From positions 1-9,255 of the forward strand of contig JAZLDV010000098.1 of assembly GCA_045614925.1 (NCBI GenBank): 9,255 bases of DNA, in the 5' to 3' direction. The notes under the pieces are model-generated. The model made no database searches, was not told the DNA's origin, and saw only the letters and a program-made list of their open reading frames with translations. The translations under genes and the position numbers were made by a program. Below, one piece after another: positions 1 through 5,904 of this stretch (positions are counted from its first letter, which is position 1; the number at the start of each line of letters is the position of its first letter). Origin of the DNA: JAZLDV01 sp045614925. Its GTDB lineage: Bacteria; Bacillota_I; Bacilli_A; Erysipelotrichales; Coprobacillaceae.

Positions 1-91
1 TGGACACACCTGTACCCATACCGAACACAGAAGTTAAGCATCATAACGGCGACGATAGTGAGCAATCGCAACAATAGCAAGCTGCCAGTTT
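1..91 (+). rRNA. rrf: 5S ribosomal RNA, 3' part
   Basis: The first 91 bases match the 3' three quarters of a bacterial 5S rRNA. Diagnostic blocks are the CCGAACACAGAAGTTAAGC segment (loop B/helix III region) and the closing CTGCCAG of helix V/I. The 5' end lies outside the window. The helix IV region between them is short and unlike the GC-rich version of E. coli or Bacillus, and I could not fold it with certainty. The exact 3' end is estimated, because the pairing 5' strand is not visible. An intrinsic terminator follows at once, so this is the last gene of an rRNA operon. Confidence 0.95.
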
Positions 92-94
92 CAC

Positions 95-124
95 GGATAT
101 CCCTTCGGATATCCTTTTTTCTTT
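95..124 (+). terminator. Intrinsic terminator of the rRNA operon
   Basis: GGATATCC at 95-102 pairs with GGATATCC at 107-114 around a CTTC loop. TTTTTTCTTT follows immediately. It lies directly after the 5S 3' end, where an rRNA operon terminator is expected. Confidence 0.9.
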
Positions 125-150
125 ATATGATAAAATATTAATGGTATAAT
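122..150 (+). promoter_or_regulatory. Sigma-A type promoter of noc
   Basis: A perfect -10 box TATAAT lies at 145-150 and a TTTATA -35 box (4 of 6 matches) at 122-127, with 17 bp between them. Transcription should begin near 157. That is at or after the ATG at 155, which rules out the longest reading of the downstream ORF. The -35 overlaps the T-run of the rRNA terminator, so noc is a separate transcription unit from the rRNA operon. Confidence 0.7.
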
Positions 151-161
151 AGTAATGCTTG

Positions 162-168
162 AAAGGAG
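162..168 (+). promoter_or_regulatory. Ribosome binding site that fixes the noc start
   Basis: AAAGGAG lies 10 nt before the ATG at 179. It is only 1 nt before the in-frame ATG at 170 and lies downstream of the in-frame ATG at 155, so 179 is the only well-placed start. Confidence 0.85.
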
Positions 169-178
169 TATGTTTATA

Positions 179-958
179 ATGAAAGAACCTATATATAAAT
201 TTATAGATATCAATAAAATACAAGCGAATGAACATCAGCCTAGAACTCATTTTGAAGAAGAAAAGATTCAGGAATTATCTGAGTCTATAAAAGAAAATGG
301 TCTATTACAGCCTATTGTTGTTAGACCATATGATAATTATTTTCAAATTGTTGTTGGAGAAAGAAGATATAGAGCTTGTAAATTAGCTGGTTTAACTGAA
401 ATTCCTTGTATGATTCAAATACTTGATGAAGATCAGACTGCTACGGCAGCTTTAGTAGAAAATATTCAAAGAGAAAATCTATCTCCTATTGAAGAAGCAT
501 TAGCTTATTATCATTTATTAAATACACAAAACTTAACACAAGAACAGTTAGCAAAAAAAGTTGGTAAAAAACAATCTACTGTAGCAAATAAATTAAGATT
601 ATTAAATCTTCCTATGACAGTACAAGAAGCTGTAAGAAGAAAAGATGTCTCTGAAAGACATGCAAGAGCTTTGTTATCTTTAGAAACAACAAAACAACAA
701 AATGACATGTTAAGAGAAATCATTGATAATGGGTATACAGTTGCTAAAACTGAAGAAAAAATCAAACAGAAATTAGCACCTAAAGAACCTAAAAAGAAAC
801 CTAAAGGGACGACAAAAAAAATATCACAAAGTTTAAAAATCGCTATTAATACAATTAATCAGGCCTTTCAGATGGTACTTAGAGCTGGTGTTACTGGTTC
901 AATAGAATCACAAGAAACAGATGATGAAGTCATTATAGTCATTAAGATGAATAAATAA
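179..958 (+). CDS. noc: Nucleoid occlusion protein Noc (ParB/Noc family CTPase)
   Basis: The 259-residue product is a ParB/Noc-family DNA-binding CTPase; family members load at specific DNA sites and spread as clamps. Noc blocks division over the nucleoid, while ParB/Spo0J acts in origin segregation. Visible are the ParB N-terminal domain (about 6-100) with QPIVVRP at 44-50, the CTP-binding GERRYRA at 60-66 and ENIQREN at 94-100; a helix-turn-helix domain (about 118-200); and a C-terminal dimerisation domain after a Lys-rich linker. In the HTH, GKKQSTVANKLRLL and SERHARALL carry Q132, K138 and R160. As I recall it, Q, K, K and R at four positions separate Noc from ParB (R, T, A, G); here the third is N143. 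The C-terminal IAINTINQAFQMV also aligns best with Noc. The protein starts directly at the domain core, so the roughly 25-residue N-terminal segment with the membrane-binding amphipathic helix of Bacillus Noc is absent. No gidB or soj gene is adjacent in the window. Family is certain; Noc rather than Spo0J is likely. Confidence 0.88.
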   Translation: MKEPIYKFIDINKIQANEHQPRTHFEEEKIQELSESIKENGLLQPIVVRPYDNYFQIVVGERRYRACKLAGLTEIPCMIQILDEDQTATAALVENIQRENLSPIEEALAYYHLLNTQNLTQEQLAKKVGKKQSTVANKLRLLNLPMTVQEAVRRKDVSERHARALLSLETTKQQNDMLREIIDNGYTVAKTEEKIKQKLAPKEPKKKPKGTTKKISQSLKIAINTINQAFQMVLRAGVTGSIESQETDDEVIIVIKMNK

Positions 959-959
959 A

Positions 960-1400
960 TCACATAAATATAGGAAAAGATAATGGATTAATTGTGAATA
1001 TTCCTAATATGAATATATTAATCAAGATAAATAATAAGCTTATATAATGATTTTCTTTATTGATTCTAATACTTATTAGATTAGATAAATATAAAGCAAT
1101 AAAAGTTAAGCATATATCAAATAATGTGGATTCAAAATTGAATCCACATTTTAATATATAGAATAAAGATAATGTAATAAATTGTGATAAGTATATAGAT
1201 CTTGCTATAAAGGATAGATTAAACTTTTTTCTATAAAATAATAAGTATGTGAATAATATTGGATACGTAAATAATTTTAAATGCTGAAAAACTGATTCAT
1301 TGATAGGAAATATAATAGCGAAAATACGGCTAGGAAATAAATCGTATAGAAAATGAAATAAAACTGAAAAAATAAACTCTAAAAATGTATAGATTAACAT
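960..1400 (-). CDS. DUF6512-like integral membrane protein
   Basis: The 146-residue product is very hydrophobic, with about four to five predicted membrane segments (around residues 1-20, 25-32 with 45-56, 70-85, 90-107 and 118-135). The phrase FPINESVFQHLKLFTYPILF resembles the conserved PVNESVWEHLKL signature of DUF6512 membrane proteins, a family of unknown function. That match is from memory and is the only basis for the family name. The length is somewhat short for the family, which I recall as nearer 170-180 residues. The start is supported by GAGGTG five nt before the ATG. It is convergent with noc, with one base between the two stop codons. It follows the lactonase gene on the same strand after a terminator, so it may be expressed by read-through or from a weak promoter I could not identify. 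No function is proposed. Confidence 0.7.
   Translation of the reverse strand: MLIYTFLEFIFSVLFHFLYDLFPSRIFAIIFPINESVFQHLKLFTYPILFTYLLFYRKKFNLSFIARSIYLSQFITLSLFYILKCGFNFESTLFDICLTFIALYLSNLISIRINKENHYISLLFILINIFILGIFTINPLSFPIFM
1123..1150 (+). terminator. Candidate noc terminator hairpin inside the DUF6512 gene
   Basis: A perfect 13-bp inverted repeat (1123-1135 with 1138-1150) is followed on the plus strand by TTTTAATATATA. It lies about 165 bp past the noc stop, antisense to the DUF6512-like gene. No better terminator exists between the two convergent genes. The U-tract is only about four bases long (five counting interruptions), so the terminator reading is tentative. Confidence 0.35.
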
Positions 1401-1433
1401 AATTTCACCTCATTCATAGTATGTCTTAATAAT

Positions 1434-1465
1434 AAAAAAAGAACACTTAATAAATATTAAGTGTT
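1434..1465 (-). terminator. Intrinsic terminator after the lactonase gene
   Basis: On the minus strand AACACTTAAT at 1456-1465 pairs with ATTAAGTGTT at 1442-1451 around a 4-nt loop. Seven T follow (A-run at 1434-1440 on the plus strand). The lactonase stop codon lies inside the stem. Confidence 0.85.
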
Positions 1466-2479
1466 ACAAATACAAGTTGGATAAGTTAACTCTAAACTTA
1501 AATCAGTTAATTCTAACAATTCTTTAGATTCATCAAACGACATAACTTGTATGATATGGTCACTAAAACAAGTTACAAGCAGATAATTATCAACAATACT
1601 AAAATCAATAGGATCTTTTTTTGTATGGACCATATACAATAAAGTTAGTTTACCATTGTCTTTATTGACTCTATACATGGCGATACTATCATGTCCTCTA
1701 TTAGAAACAAATAAATAATTTCCATTATGATTCATCTTTATAGCACTTGCACTAGAAAAACCATTAAAATGTCTAGGAACAGTATGAATAGATTGAATTA
1801 GATAAAAATGATAATTTCTATATTTATAGACAAAAAGAGTATTAGTGATTTCATTAACTATATAAGCATAATTTCCATCACTTGAAAAAATCATATGTCT
1901 AGGACCAGATCCAGGTAATATATTTAAAGATAATAAACTGTTTTCATGAAGATATGATTTTTTGTAATCAAATAAATAAATTTTATCAGCACCTAAATCA
2001 ACAGAATAGACATATTCATAATCAGGTGTAAAACCTACACAATGAGCATGAGGACCAACTTGTCTTTTTAAAATATCTGGACCATGCCCACTATGATGAT
2101 ATGAATTTAATTTTTGAATAACTTTATGATTATCTACTTTATATAATGCAGTCGCACCAACATTATAATTCGCAGTAAATAAATAATTTTCATAATTATC
2201 TACACATAGATGACAATATGATCTTCCTGAATTAAAGAAACTTAATTCTTCAATATTCCCATTAATAATCTGATAACTCCCTATACCAGCCCCTTGATTT
2301 AAATGATCATTTTTAAAACTAATATATAGAATATCATTCTTTTTAATTATATAAGTTGGAAGACCAAGTGTAGAAATCTTTTTCGACAAATACAGCTTAA
2401 AATTATCTGCATCTAAAATAATCTCATAAATCCCTCTTTCTTCCATATTTCCATTACAACTGACATAAAATACATTCAT
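1457..2479 (-). CDS. pgl: Lactonase family protein, probable 6-phosphogluconolactonase (beta-propeller type)
   Basis: The 340-residue protein belongs to the seven-bladed beta-propeller lactonases (COG2706; E. coli Pgl/YbhE, B. subtilis YkgB). These hydrolyse 6-phosphogluconolactone in the oxidative pentose phosphate pathway in the cytosol; some relatives act on other lactones or have unknown substrates. Family hallmarks are the repeated blade pattern (YLFTANYNVGATALYKV, YVYSVDLGADKIYLF, YAYIVNEITNTLFVYKY, YLFVSNRGHDSIAMYRV), the VGPHAHCVGFTPD segment and the GSGPRHMIFSSDG segment. Length is normal for the family. The longest reading starts with a GTG at 2486-2488, but AGGAAG at 2488-2493 overlaps that codon and lies 8 nt before the ATG at 2477-2479, so the ATG is preferred (MNVFYVSCNG). 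It is divergent from the Lrp-type gene. No glucose-6-phosphate dehydrogenase lies nearby, so the physiological substrate is not shown by context. Confidence 0.85.
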   Translation of the reverse strand: MNVFYVSCNGNMEERGIYEIILDADNFKLYLSKKISTLGLPTYIIKKNDILYISFKNDHLNQGAGIGSYQIINGNIEELSFFNSGRSYCHLCVDNYENYLFTANYNVGATALYKVDNHKVIQKLNSYHHSGHGPDILKRQVGPHAHCVGFTPDYEYVYSVDLGADKIYLFDYKKSYLHENSLLSLNILPGSGPRHMIFSSDGNYAYIVNEITNTLFVYKYRNYHFYLIQSIHTVPRHFNGFSSASAIKMNHNGNYLFVSNRGHDSIAMYRVNKDNGKLTLLYMVHTKKDPIDFSIVDNYLLVTCFSDHIIQVMSFDESKELLELTDLSLELTYPTCICNT

Positions 2480-2487
2480 TTTTATCA

Positions 2488-2493
2488 CTTCCT
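2488..2493 (-). promoter_or_regulatory. Ribosome binding site that fixes the lactonase start
   Basis: AGGAAG on the minus strand lies 8 nt before the ATG at 2479 and overlaps the alternative GTG at 2488, making the shorter form the likely product. Confidence 0.8.
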
Positions 2494-2501
2494 ACAAGTT
2501 T

Positions 2502-2510
2502 ATTTTATCA
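2502..2510 (-). promoter_or_regulatory. Candidate extended -10 promoter of the lactonase gene
   Basis: The minus strand reads TGATAAAAT, an extended -10 element (TGn then TAAAAT, 5 of 6 matches). No good -35 is visible. The start point would be near 2495, giving a short leader of about 16 nt. Confidence 0.4.
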
Positions 2511-2523
2511 CATGAATAATTTA

Positions 2524-2552
2524 TTTACTAATTAAATGATTTCATATAAAAT
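2524..2552 (+). promoter_or_regulatory. Candidate promoter of the Lrp-aminotransferase operon
   Basis: TTTACT at 2524-2529 (4 of 6) and TAAAAT at 2547-2552 (5 of 6) are separated by 17 bp, with a strong RBS (AGGAGA at 2571-2576) downstream. The region is extremely AT-rich, so chance matches are easy. Confidence 0.4.
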
Positions 2553-2584
2553 AAGTATTATTATAAAAAAAGGAGAGAGACGTT

Positions 2585-3076
2585 ATGGAAGATCAATTAT
2601 TATTAACTTTATTACAACAAAATGCAAGGATGAATATTACTGACTTAGCGGACGCCTTAGAAGAAACAGAAATAAATGTAGAGAATAGAATTACTGAATT
2701 AGAAAAACAAAAAGTTATTTGTGGATATCATACTATTGTGAATTGGGATTTAACAAATACAGAAAGAGTTAATGCATTAATACAAATTAATGCCAATCCT
2801 GAAAGAGAATATGGATATGATCGTATAGCAAGTCGTATTTATAAATATGAAGAAGTTGATACTATGTATTTATTAAGTGGAAGTTTTGAGTTTATGGCTA
2901 TTGTTAAAGGGAAAACAATGCAGGAAGTTGCACAGTTTGTTGCTAGTAAATTAGCATGCTTAGATGGTGTAACAGGAACTAAAACTTACTTTATGATGAA
3001 ACAATATAAGAATAACGGAGTTATTCTTATGGATGATGAAGATTCTAAAAATAGCAGATTGGTGGTGACTCCATAA
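2585..3076 (+). CDS. Lrp/AsnC family transcriptional regulator (AlaR-like)
   Basis: This 163-residue protein has the Lrp/AsnC architecture: an N-terminal winged helix-turn-helix (about 3-55, with NARMNITDLADALEETEINVENRITELEKQKVI as the HTH and wing lead-in, given here only as a landmark) and a C-terminal RAM ligand-binding domain (about 62-145, containing YLLSGSFEFMAIVKGKTMQE). RAM domains bind amino acids and assemble into octamers. The start has a strong RBS (AGGAGA) 8 nt upstream. The stop overlaps the next gene's ATG as TAATG, so regulator and aminotransferase are co-translated. In B. subtilis AlaR (YugG) activates the adjacent alaT (YugH) alanine transaminase gene. The same order here suggests a local regulator of amino acid transamination, with alanine the first ligand to consider. 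The family call is firm; the AlaR-like role is inference. Confidence 0.9.
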   Translation: MEDQLLLTLLQQNARMNITDLADALEETEINVENRITELEKQKVICGYHTIVNWDLTNTERVNALIQINANPEREYGYDRIASRIYKYEEVDTMYLLSGSFEFMAIVKGKTMQEVAQFVASKLACLDGVTGTKTYFMMKQYKNNGVILMDDEDSKNSRLVVTP

Positions 3077-4254
3077 TGAATTATGAAGATTTAATTAGTG
3101 ATAGAGCTAAGTTAATTAAACCAAGTGGAATCAGAAAATTTTTTGATTTAGCTTCAAGTATGGAAGGGGTTATATCTTTAGGGGTAGGTGAACCTGATTT
3201 TACAACACCTTGGACAATTAGAGAAAGTGCTATCTATTCAATTGAAAAAGGTAAAACTTTCTATACAGCAAATAGAGGATTATTAGAGTTAAGAGAAGAA
3301 ATCTGTAAATATTATCAAAATAGATTTCATGTTTCATACAATCCTAATAGTGAATGTATTGTAACTGTAGGTGGTTCAGAAGGTATTGATATTGCAATTA
3401 GAGCATTATTAAATCCTGGTGAAGAGATGATTATATTAGACCCTGGATATGTAGCTTATGCTCCAGGTGTAGAATTATCAGGAGGAATACCTGTAAGAAT
3501 TACATTAAGAGCAGAAGATGAATTTAAATTAACACCTGAATTATTAAAAGAAGCAATAACAGATAAAACAAAGATGATTTTAATCAATTATCCATCAAAT
3601 CCTACAGGTGGATTTATGAGTAGAGAAGACTATGAAAAGATTGTTCCTATTATTAAAGAATCAGGTATTATTGTTATTAGTGATGAAATTTATGCAGAAT
3701 TAAGTTATGAAGAAGAATTCTGTTCAATCGCATCATTTGAAGAAATAAGAGATCAATGTATTATCATTAGTGGATTTTCTAAAGCATTTGCGATGACAGG
3801 ATGGAGATTAGGATATGTATTATCTAATCCAATTTTTTCATCAGCTATGTTAAAAATCCATCAATACATAATTATGTCTGCACCAACTGCAGCACAATAT
3901 GGTGCAATTGATGCATTAAAACATTGTTTAGATGATGTAGAAAATATGAGACAATCATATAAAGCAAGAAGAAATTTCTTAGTTAAAACATTTAATGATA
4001 TGGGATTATCCACATTTAAGCCATATGGGGCTTTCTATGTATTCCCATGTATTAAGTCTACAGGATTAACATCAGAACAGTTCTGTGAACAATTACTTGA
4101 AGATCAAAAAGTTGCGTGTGTACCTGGTACAGCATTTGGAGAAGCAGGTGAAGGATTTATTCGTGTTTCTTATGCATATAGCTTAGAGGAGTTAAAACTA
4201 GCAACAAGCAAAATAAAAATATTTGTTGAGAAATTAAAAAACGATACTAAATAG
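3076..4254 (+). CDS. PLP-dependent class I/II aminotransferase (AlaT-like)
   Basis: The 392-residue protein is a fold-type I, pyridoxal phosphate-dependent aminotransferase of about the usual family length, moving an amino group between an amino acid and a 2-oxoacid in the cytosol. Visible landmarks are GEPDF at 38-42, the NYPSNPTGG segment with N175, SDEIY with D203 (pairs with the PLP ring nitrogen) and Y206, SGFSKAFAMTGWRLGY with K236 as the Schiff-base lysine and R244, and FIRVSYA with R363 as the carboxylate-binding arginine. All key residues are present. GGTGGTGA at 3061-3068 lies 7 nt before the ATG, which overlaps the upstream stop. The coupling to an Lrp-type regulator favours the alanine transaminase AlaT/YugH or the related PatA group. 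Substrate cannot be read from sequence alone. Confidence 0.92.
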   Translation: MNYEDLISDRAKLIKPSGIRKFFDLASSMEGVISLGVGEPDFTTPWTIRESAIYSIEKGKTFYTANRGLLELREEICKYYQNRFHVSYNPNSECIVTVGGSEGIDIAIRALLNPGEEMIILDPGYVAYAPGVELSGGIPVRITLRAEDEFKLTPELLKEAITDKTKMILINYPSNPTGGFMSREDYEKIVPIIKESGIIVISDEIYAELSYEEEFCSIASFEEIRDQCIIISGFSKAFAMTGWRLGYVLSNPIFSSAMLKIHQYIIMSAPTAAQYGAIDALKHCLDDVENMRQSYKARRNFLVKTFNDMGLSTFKPYGAFYVFPCIKSTGLTSEQFCEQLLEDQKVACVPGTAFGEAGEGFIRVSYAYSLEELKLATSKIKIFVEKLKNDTK

Positions 4255-4265
4255 TATCGTTTTTT
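4236..4265. terminator. Bidirectional intrinsic terminator shared by convergent operons
   Basis: Arms 4236-4249 and 4252-4265 are perfectly complementary (core ACGATACT/AGTATCGT with A and T tails), closing on an AAAT-type loop. Rightward it ends in TTTTTTCTTT; leftward in TTTTTAATTT. It contains the TAG stop codons of both the aminotransferase and queH. Confidence 0.9.
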
Positions 4266-4879
4266 CTTTCTAACATTTCATTATAGCTTAATACACATCC
4301 ACAATATGTCTGTCTATACATTTCGTATTGGGCAGTCATTTGTGTAGATTTAAGATAACCGTTGTTTTTCTTGAAATCTGCATATAAGAATAAAGTATGT
4401 TCATCTTTCATAGTACTTCCAATTTCATTAATCCATTGGCTATTCTTATGTGGAGAAACACTTAGTACTGTAGTCCAGTAATTGAACTGATGAGTTATAG
4501 CATAATCAAATGCTTTTTTCATTCTTATACTATAACAGACTTTGCATCTCATACTCTTTTCAGGAAGATGTTTAAAAGGTTCTAATTTATTCATCCATTC
4601 ATTGTTGTTGTAAGGATCTTCAACAACATGAATATGATGATTATATTCTTTATTGAATCTTTCTATAAAATATAATAATTCATTATATCTTCTTTTATAT
4701 TCTTCAATAGGATAAATATTAGAATTAGAATAATATATAGTAATATCAAAGAATTCACTTAATTCTTTGATTACATTACTACTGCAAGGACCACAACATA
4801 CATGTAATAGTAAACTAGGTCTTGTGCCTTTAATCTTATTTAATTCTTCCTTTAACTTTAAATCATAATTTATTTTCAT
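4247..4879 (-). CDS. queH: Epoxyqueuosine reductase QueH
   Basis: The 210-residue protein matches QueH (formerly DUF208), the iron-sulfur enzyme that reduces epoxyqueuosine in tRNA to queuosine and replaces the unrelated QueG in many bacteria. Conserved cysteine motifs are all present: HVCCGPC (C28, C29, C32), MRCKVCYSIRM (C112, C115) and YRQTYCGCVLS (C193, C195). Length is typical. It is the third gene of tgt-queA-queH. Its ATG overlaps the queA stop as TAATG and no strong RBS is visible, which suggests translational coupling. Its 3' end overlaps the convergent aminotransferase gene by 8 bp inside a shared terminator. The operon supplies the last three steps of queuosine formation on tRNA; preQ1 supply genes or a transporter must lie elsewhere. 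Confidence 0.95.
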   Translation of the reverse strand: MKINYDLKLKEELNKIKGTRPSLLLHVCCGPCSSNVIKELSEFFDITIYYSNSNIYPIEEYKRRYNELLYFIERFNKEYNHHIHVVEDPYNNNEWMNKLEPFKHLPEKSMRCKVCYSIRMKKAFDYAITHQFNYWTTVLSVSPHKNSQWINEIGSTMKDEHTLFLYADFKKNNGYLKSTQMTAQYEMYRQTYCGCVLSYNEMLERKNDTI

Positions 4880-5904
4880 TATAAAATCATCATACTATCA
4901 CCAAAAGAGAAGAATCTATATTGTTCTTCTACTGCATGACGATAAGCATCAAAAATAAATTCTTTATCAGCAAAAGCACTGATTAACATTAATAAAGTAG
5001 ATTTAGGAAGATGGAAATTTGTAATTAATGCATCAATAGCACCAAATTCATATCCTGGATAAATAAAGATTTCAGTATTTTCTGCAGTTGCTTTAAATTC
5101 TCCATACTTTTTAAAGTTTGCTTCTAAAGTACGTGTAGAAGTTGTTCCAACACTAATAATTCTTTGACCATTCTTTTTAGCATTGTTTAACTTTTCAGCA
5201 ACTTCTTCATCAATCATATAAAACTCACTATGCATATGATGATCATTAATATCATCAACCTTAACAGGTCTAAATGTACCTAAACCAACATGTAAAGTCA
5301 CATCTAATATCTCAATACCTTTATCTTTAATCTTCTTAATAATATCATCAGTAAAGTGTAAACCAGCAGTAGGTGCAGCAGCACTTCCTTCTACTTTAGC
5401 ATAAACTGTCTGATATCTATTTCTATCTTCCAGTTTTTCTTTGATATATGGTGGTAAAGGCATAATACCTAAAGTATCTAATACTTCAAAGAAAATACCT
5501 TCATAAATCATTTCAAATAAACGAATACCTTCATCTCTAATCTCAACACATTTTGCTTTTAATGAACCATCGCCAAAAGTAATAACAGTCCCTAATTTAA
5601 CAATCTTAGCATTACCTACTAAACATTCCCAAACATCATTTCCTCTATCTTTTAATAAAAGAACTTCAACATGTCCATTTGTTTCTTCTTTAATCCCAAA
5701 TAAACGTGCAGGAATAACTTTAGTGTTATTTCTAACTAAAATATCACCAGGTTTAAGATAATCTAAAATATCATAAAAATGTTTATCTTCCATAGTTTTA
5801 TTTTCTCTATTTAAAACTAAGAAACGTGAAGTATCACGTTTCTCTAATGGAGTTTGAGCAATTAGTTCTTCAGGTAAATAAAAATCAAAATCACTTACTC
5901 TCAT
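4879..5904 (-). CDS. queA: S-adenosylmethionine:tRNA ribosyltransferase-isomerase QueA
   Basis: The 341-residue protein is QueA, which transfers and isomerises the ribosyl group of S-adenosylmethionine onto preQ1 in tRNA to give epoxyqueuosine. Characteristic segments are PLEKRDTSR (19-27), NNTKVIPARL (59-68), GSAAAPTAGLHFT (173-185), LHVGLGTFRPV (204-214), TSTRTLE (255-261), NFHLPKSTL (296-304) and the C-terminal FFSFGDSMMIL. Length is as expected. AGAGGG lies 7 nt before the ATG, which overlaps the tgt stop as TAATG; its own stop overlaps queH the same way. It works after Tgt and before QueH, exactly the gene order seen. Confidence 0.97.
   Translation of the reverse strand: MRVSDFDFYLPEELIAQTPLEKRDTSRFLVLNRENKTMEDKHFYDILDYLKPGDILVRNNTKVIPARLFGIKEETNGHVEVLLLKDRGNDVWECLVGNAKIVKLGTVITFGDGSLKAKCVEIRDEGIRLFEMIYEGIFFEVLDTLGIMPLPPYIKEKLEDRNRYQTVYAKVEGSAAAPTAGLHFTDDIIKKIKDKGIEILDVTLHVGLGTFRPVKVDDINDHHMHSEFYMIDEEVAEKLNNAKKNGQRIISVGTTSTRTLEANFKKYGEFKATAENTEIFIYPGYEFGAIDALITNFHLPKSTLLMLISAFADKEFIFDAYRHAVEEQYRFFSFGDSMMIL

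Noticed and set aside
155..181. Longer noc start at 155 (adding MLERSMFI)
   Set aside because: The TATAAT at 145-150 puts the transcript start near 157, and AAAGGAG at 162-168 fits the ATG at 179 only.
41..250. Minus-strand 69-residue ORF over the 5S/noc start
   Set aside because: It crosses the 5S rRNA, terminator and promoter, has no RBS or recognisable domain, and is a shadow.
511..765. Minus-strand 84-residue ORF inside noc
   Set aside because: It lies antisense to a well-supported gene and has no family features.
5821..5842. Inverted repeat GAAACGTGA-AGTA-TCACGTTTC, resembling parS half-sites
   Set aside because: The half-site order differs from parS (GTTTCAC-GTGAAAC), and the bases encode the conserved QueA motif EKRDTSRF, so coding constraint explains most of it.
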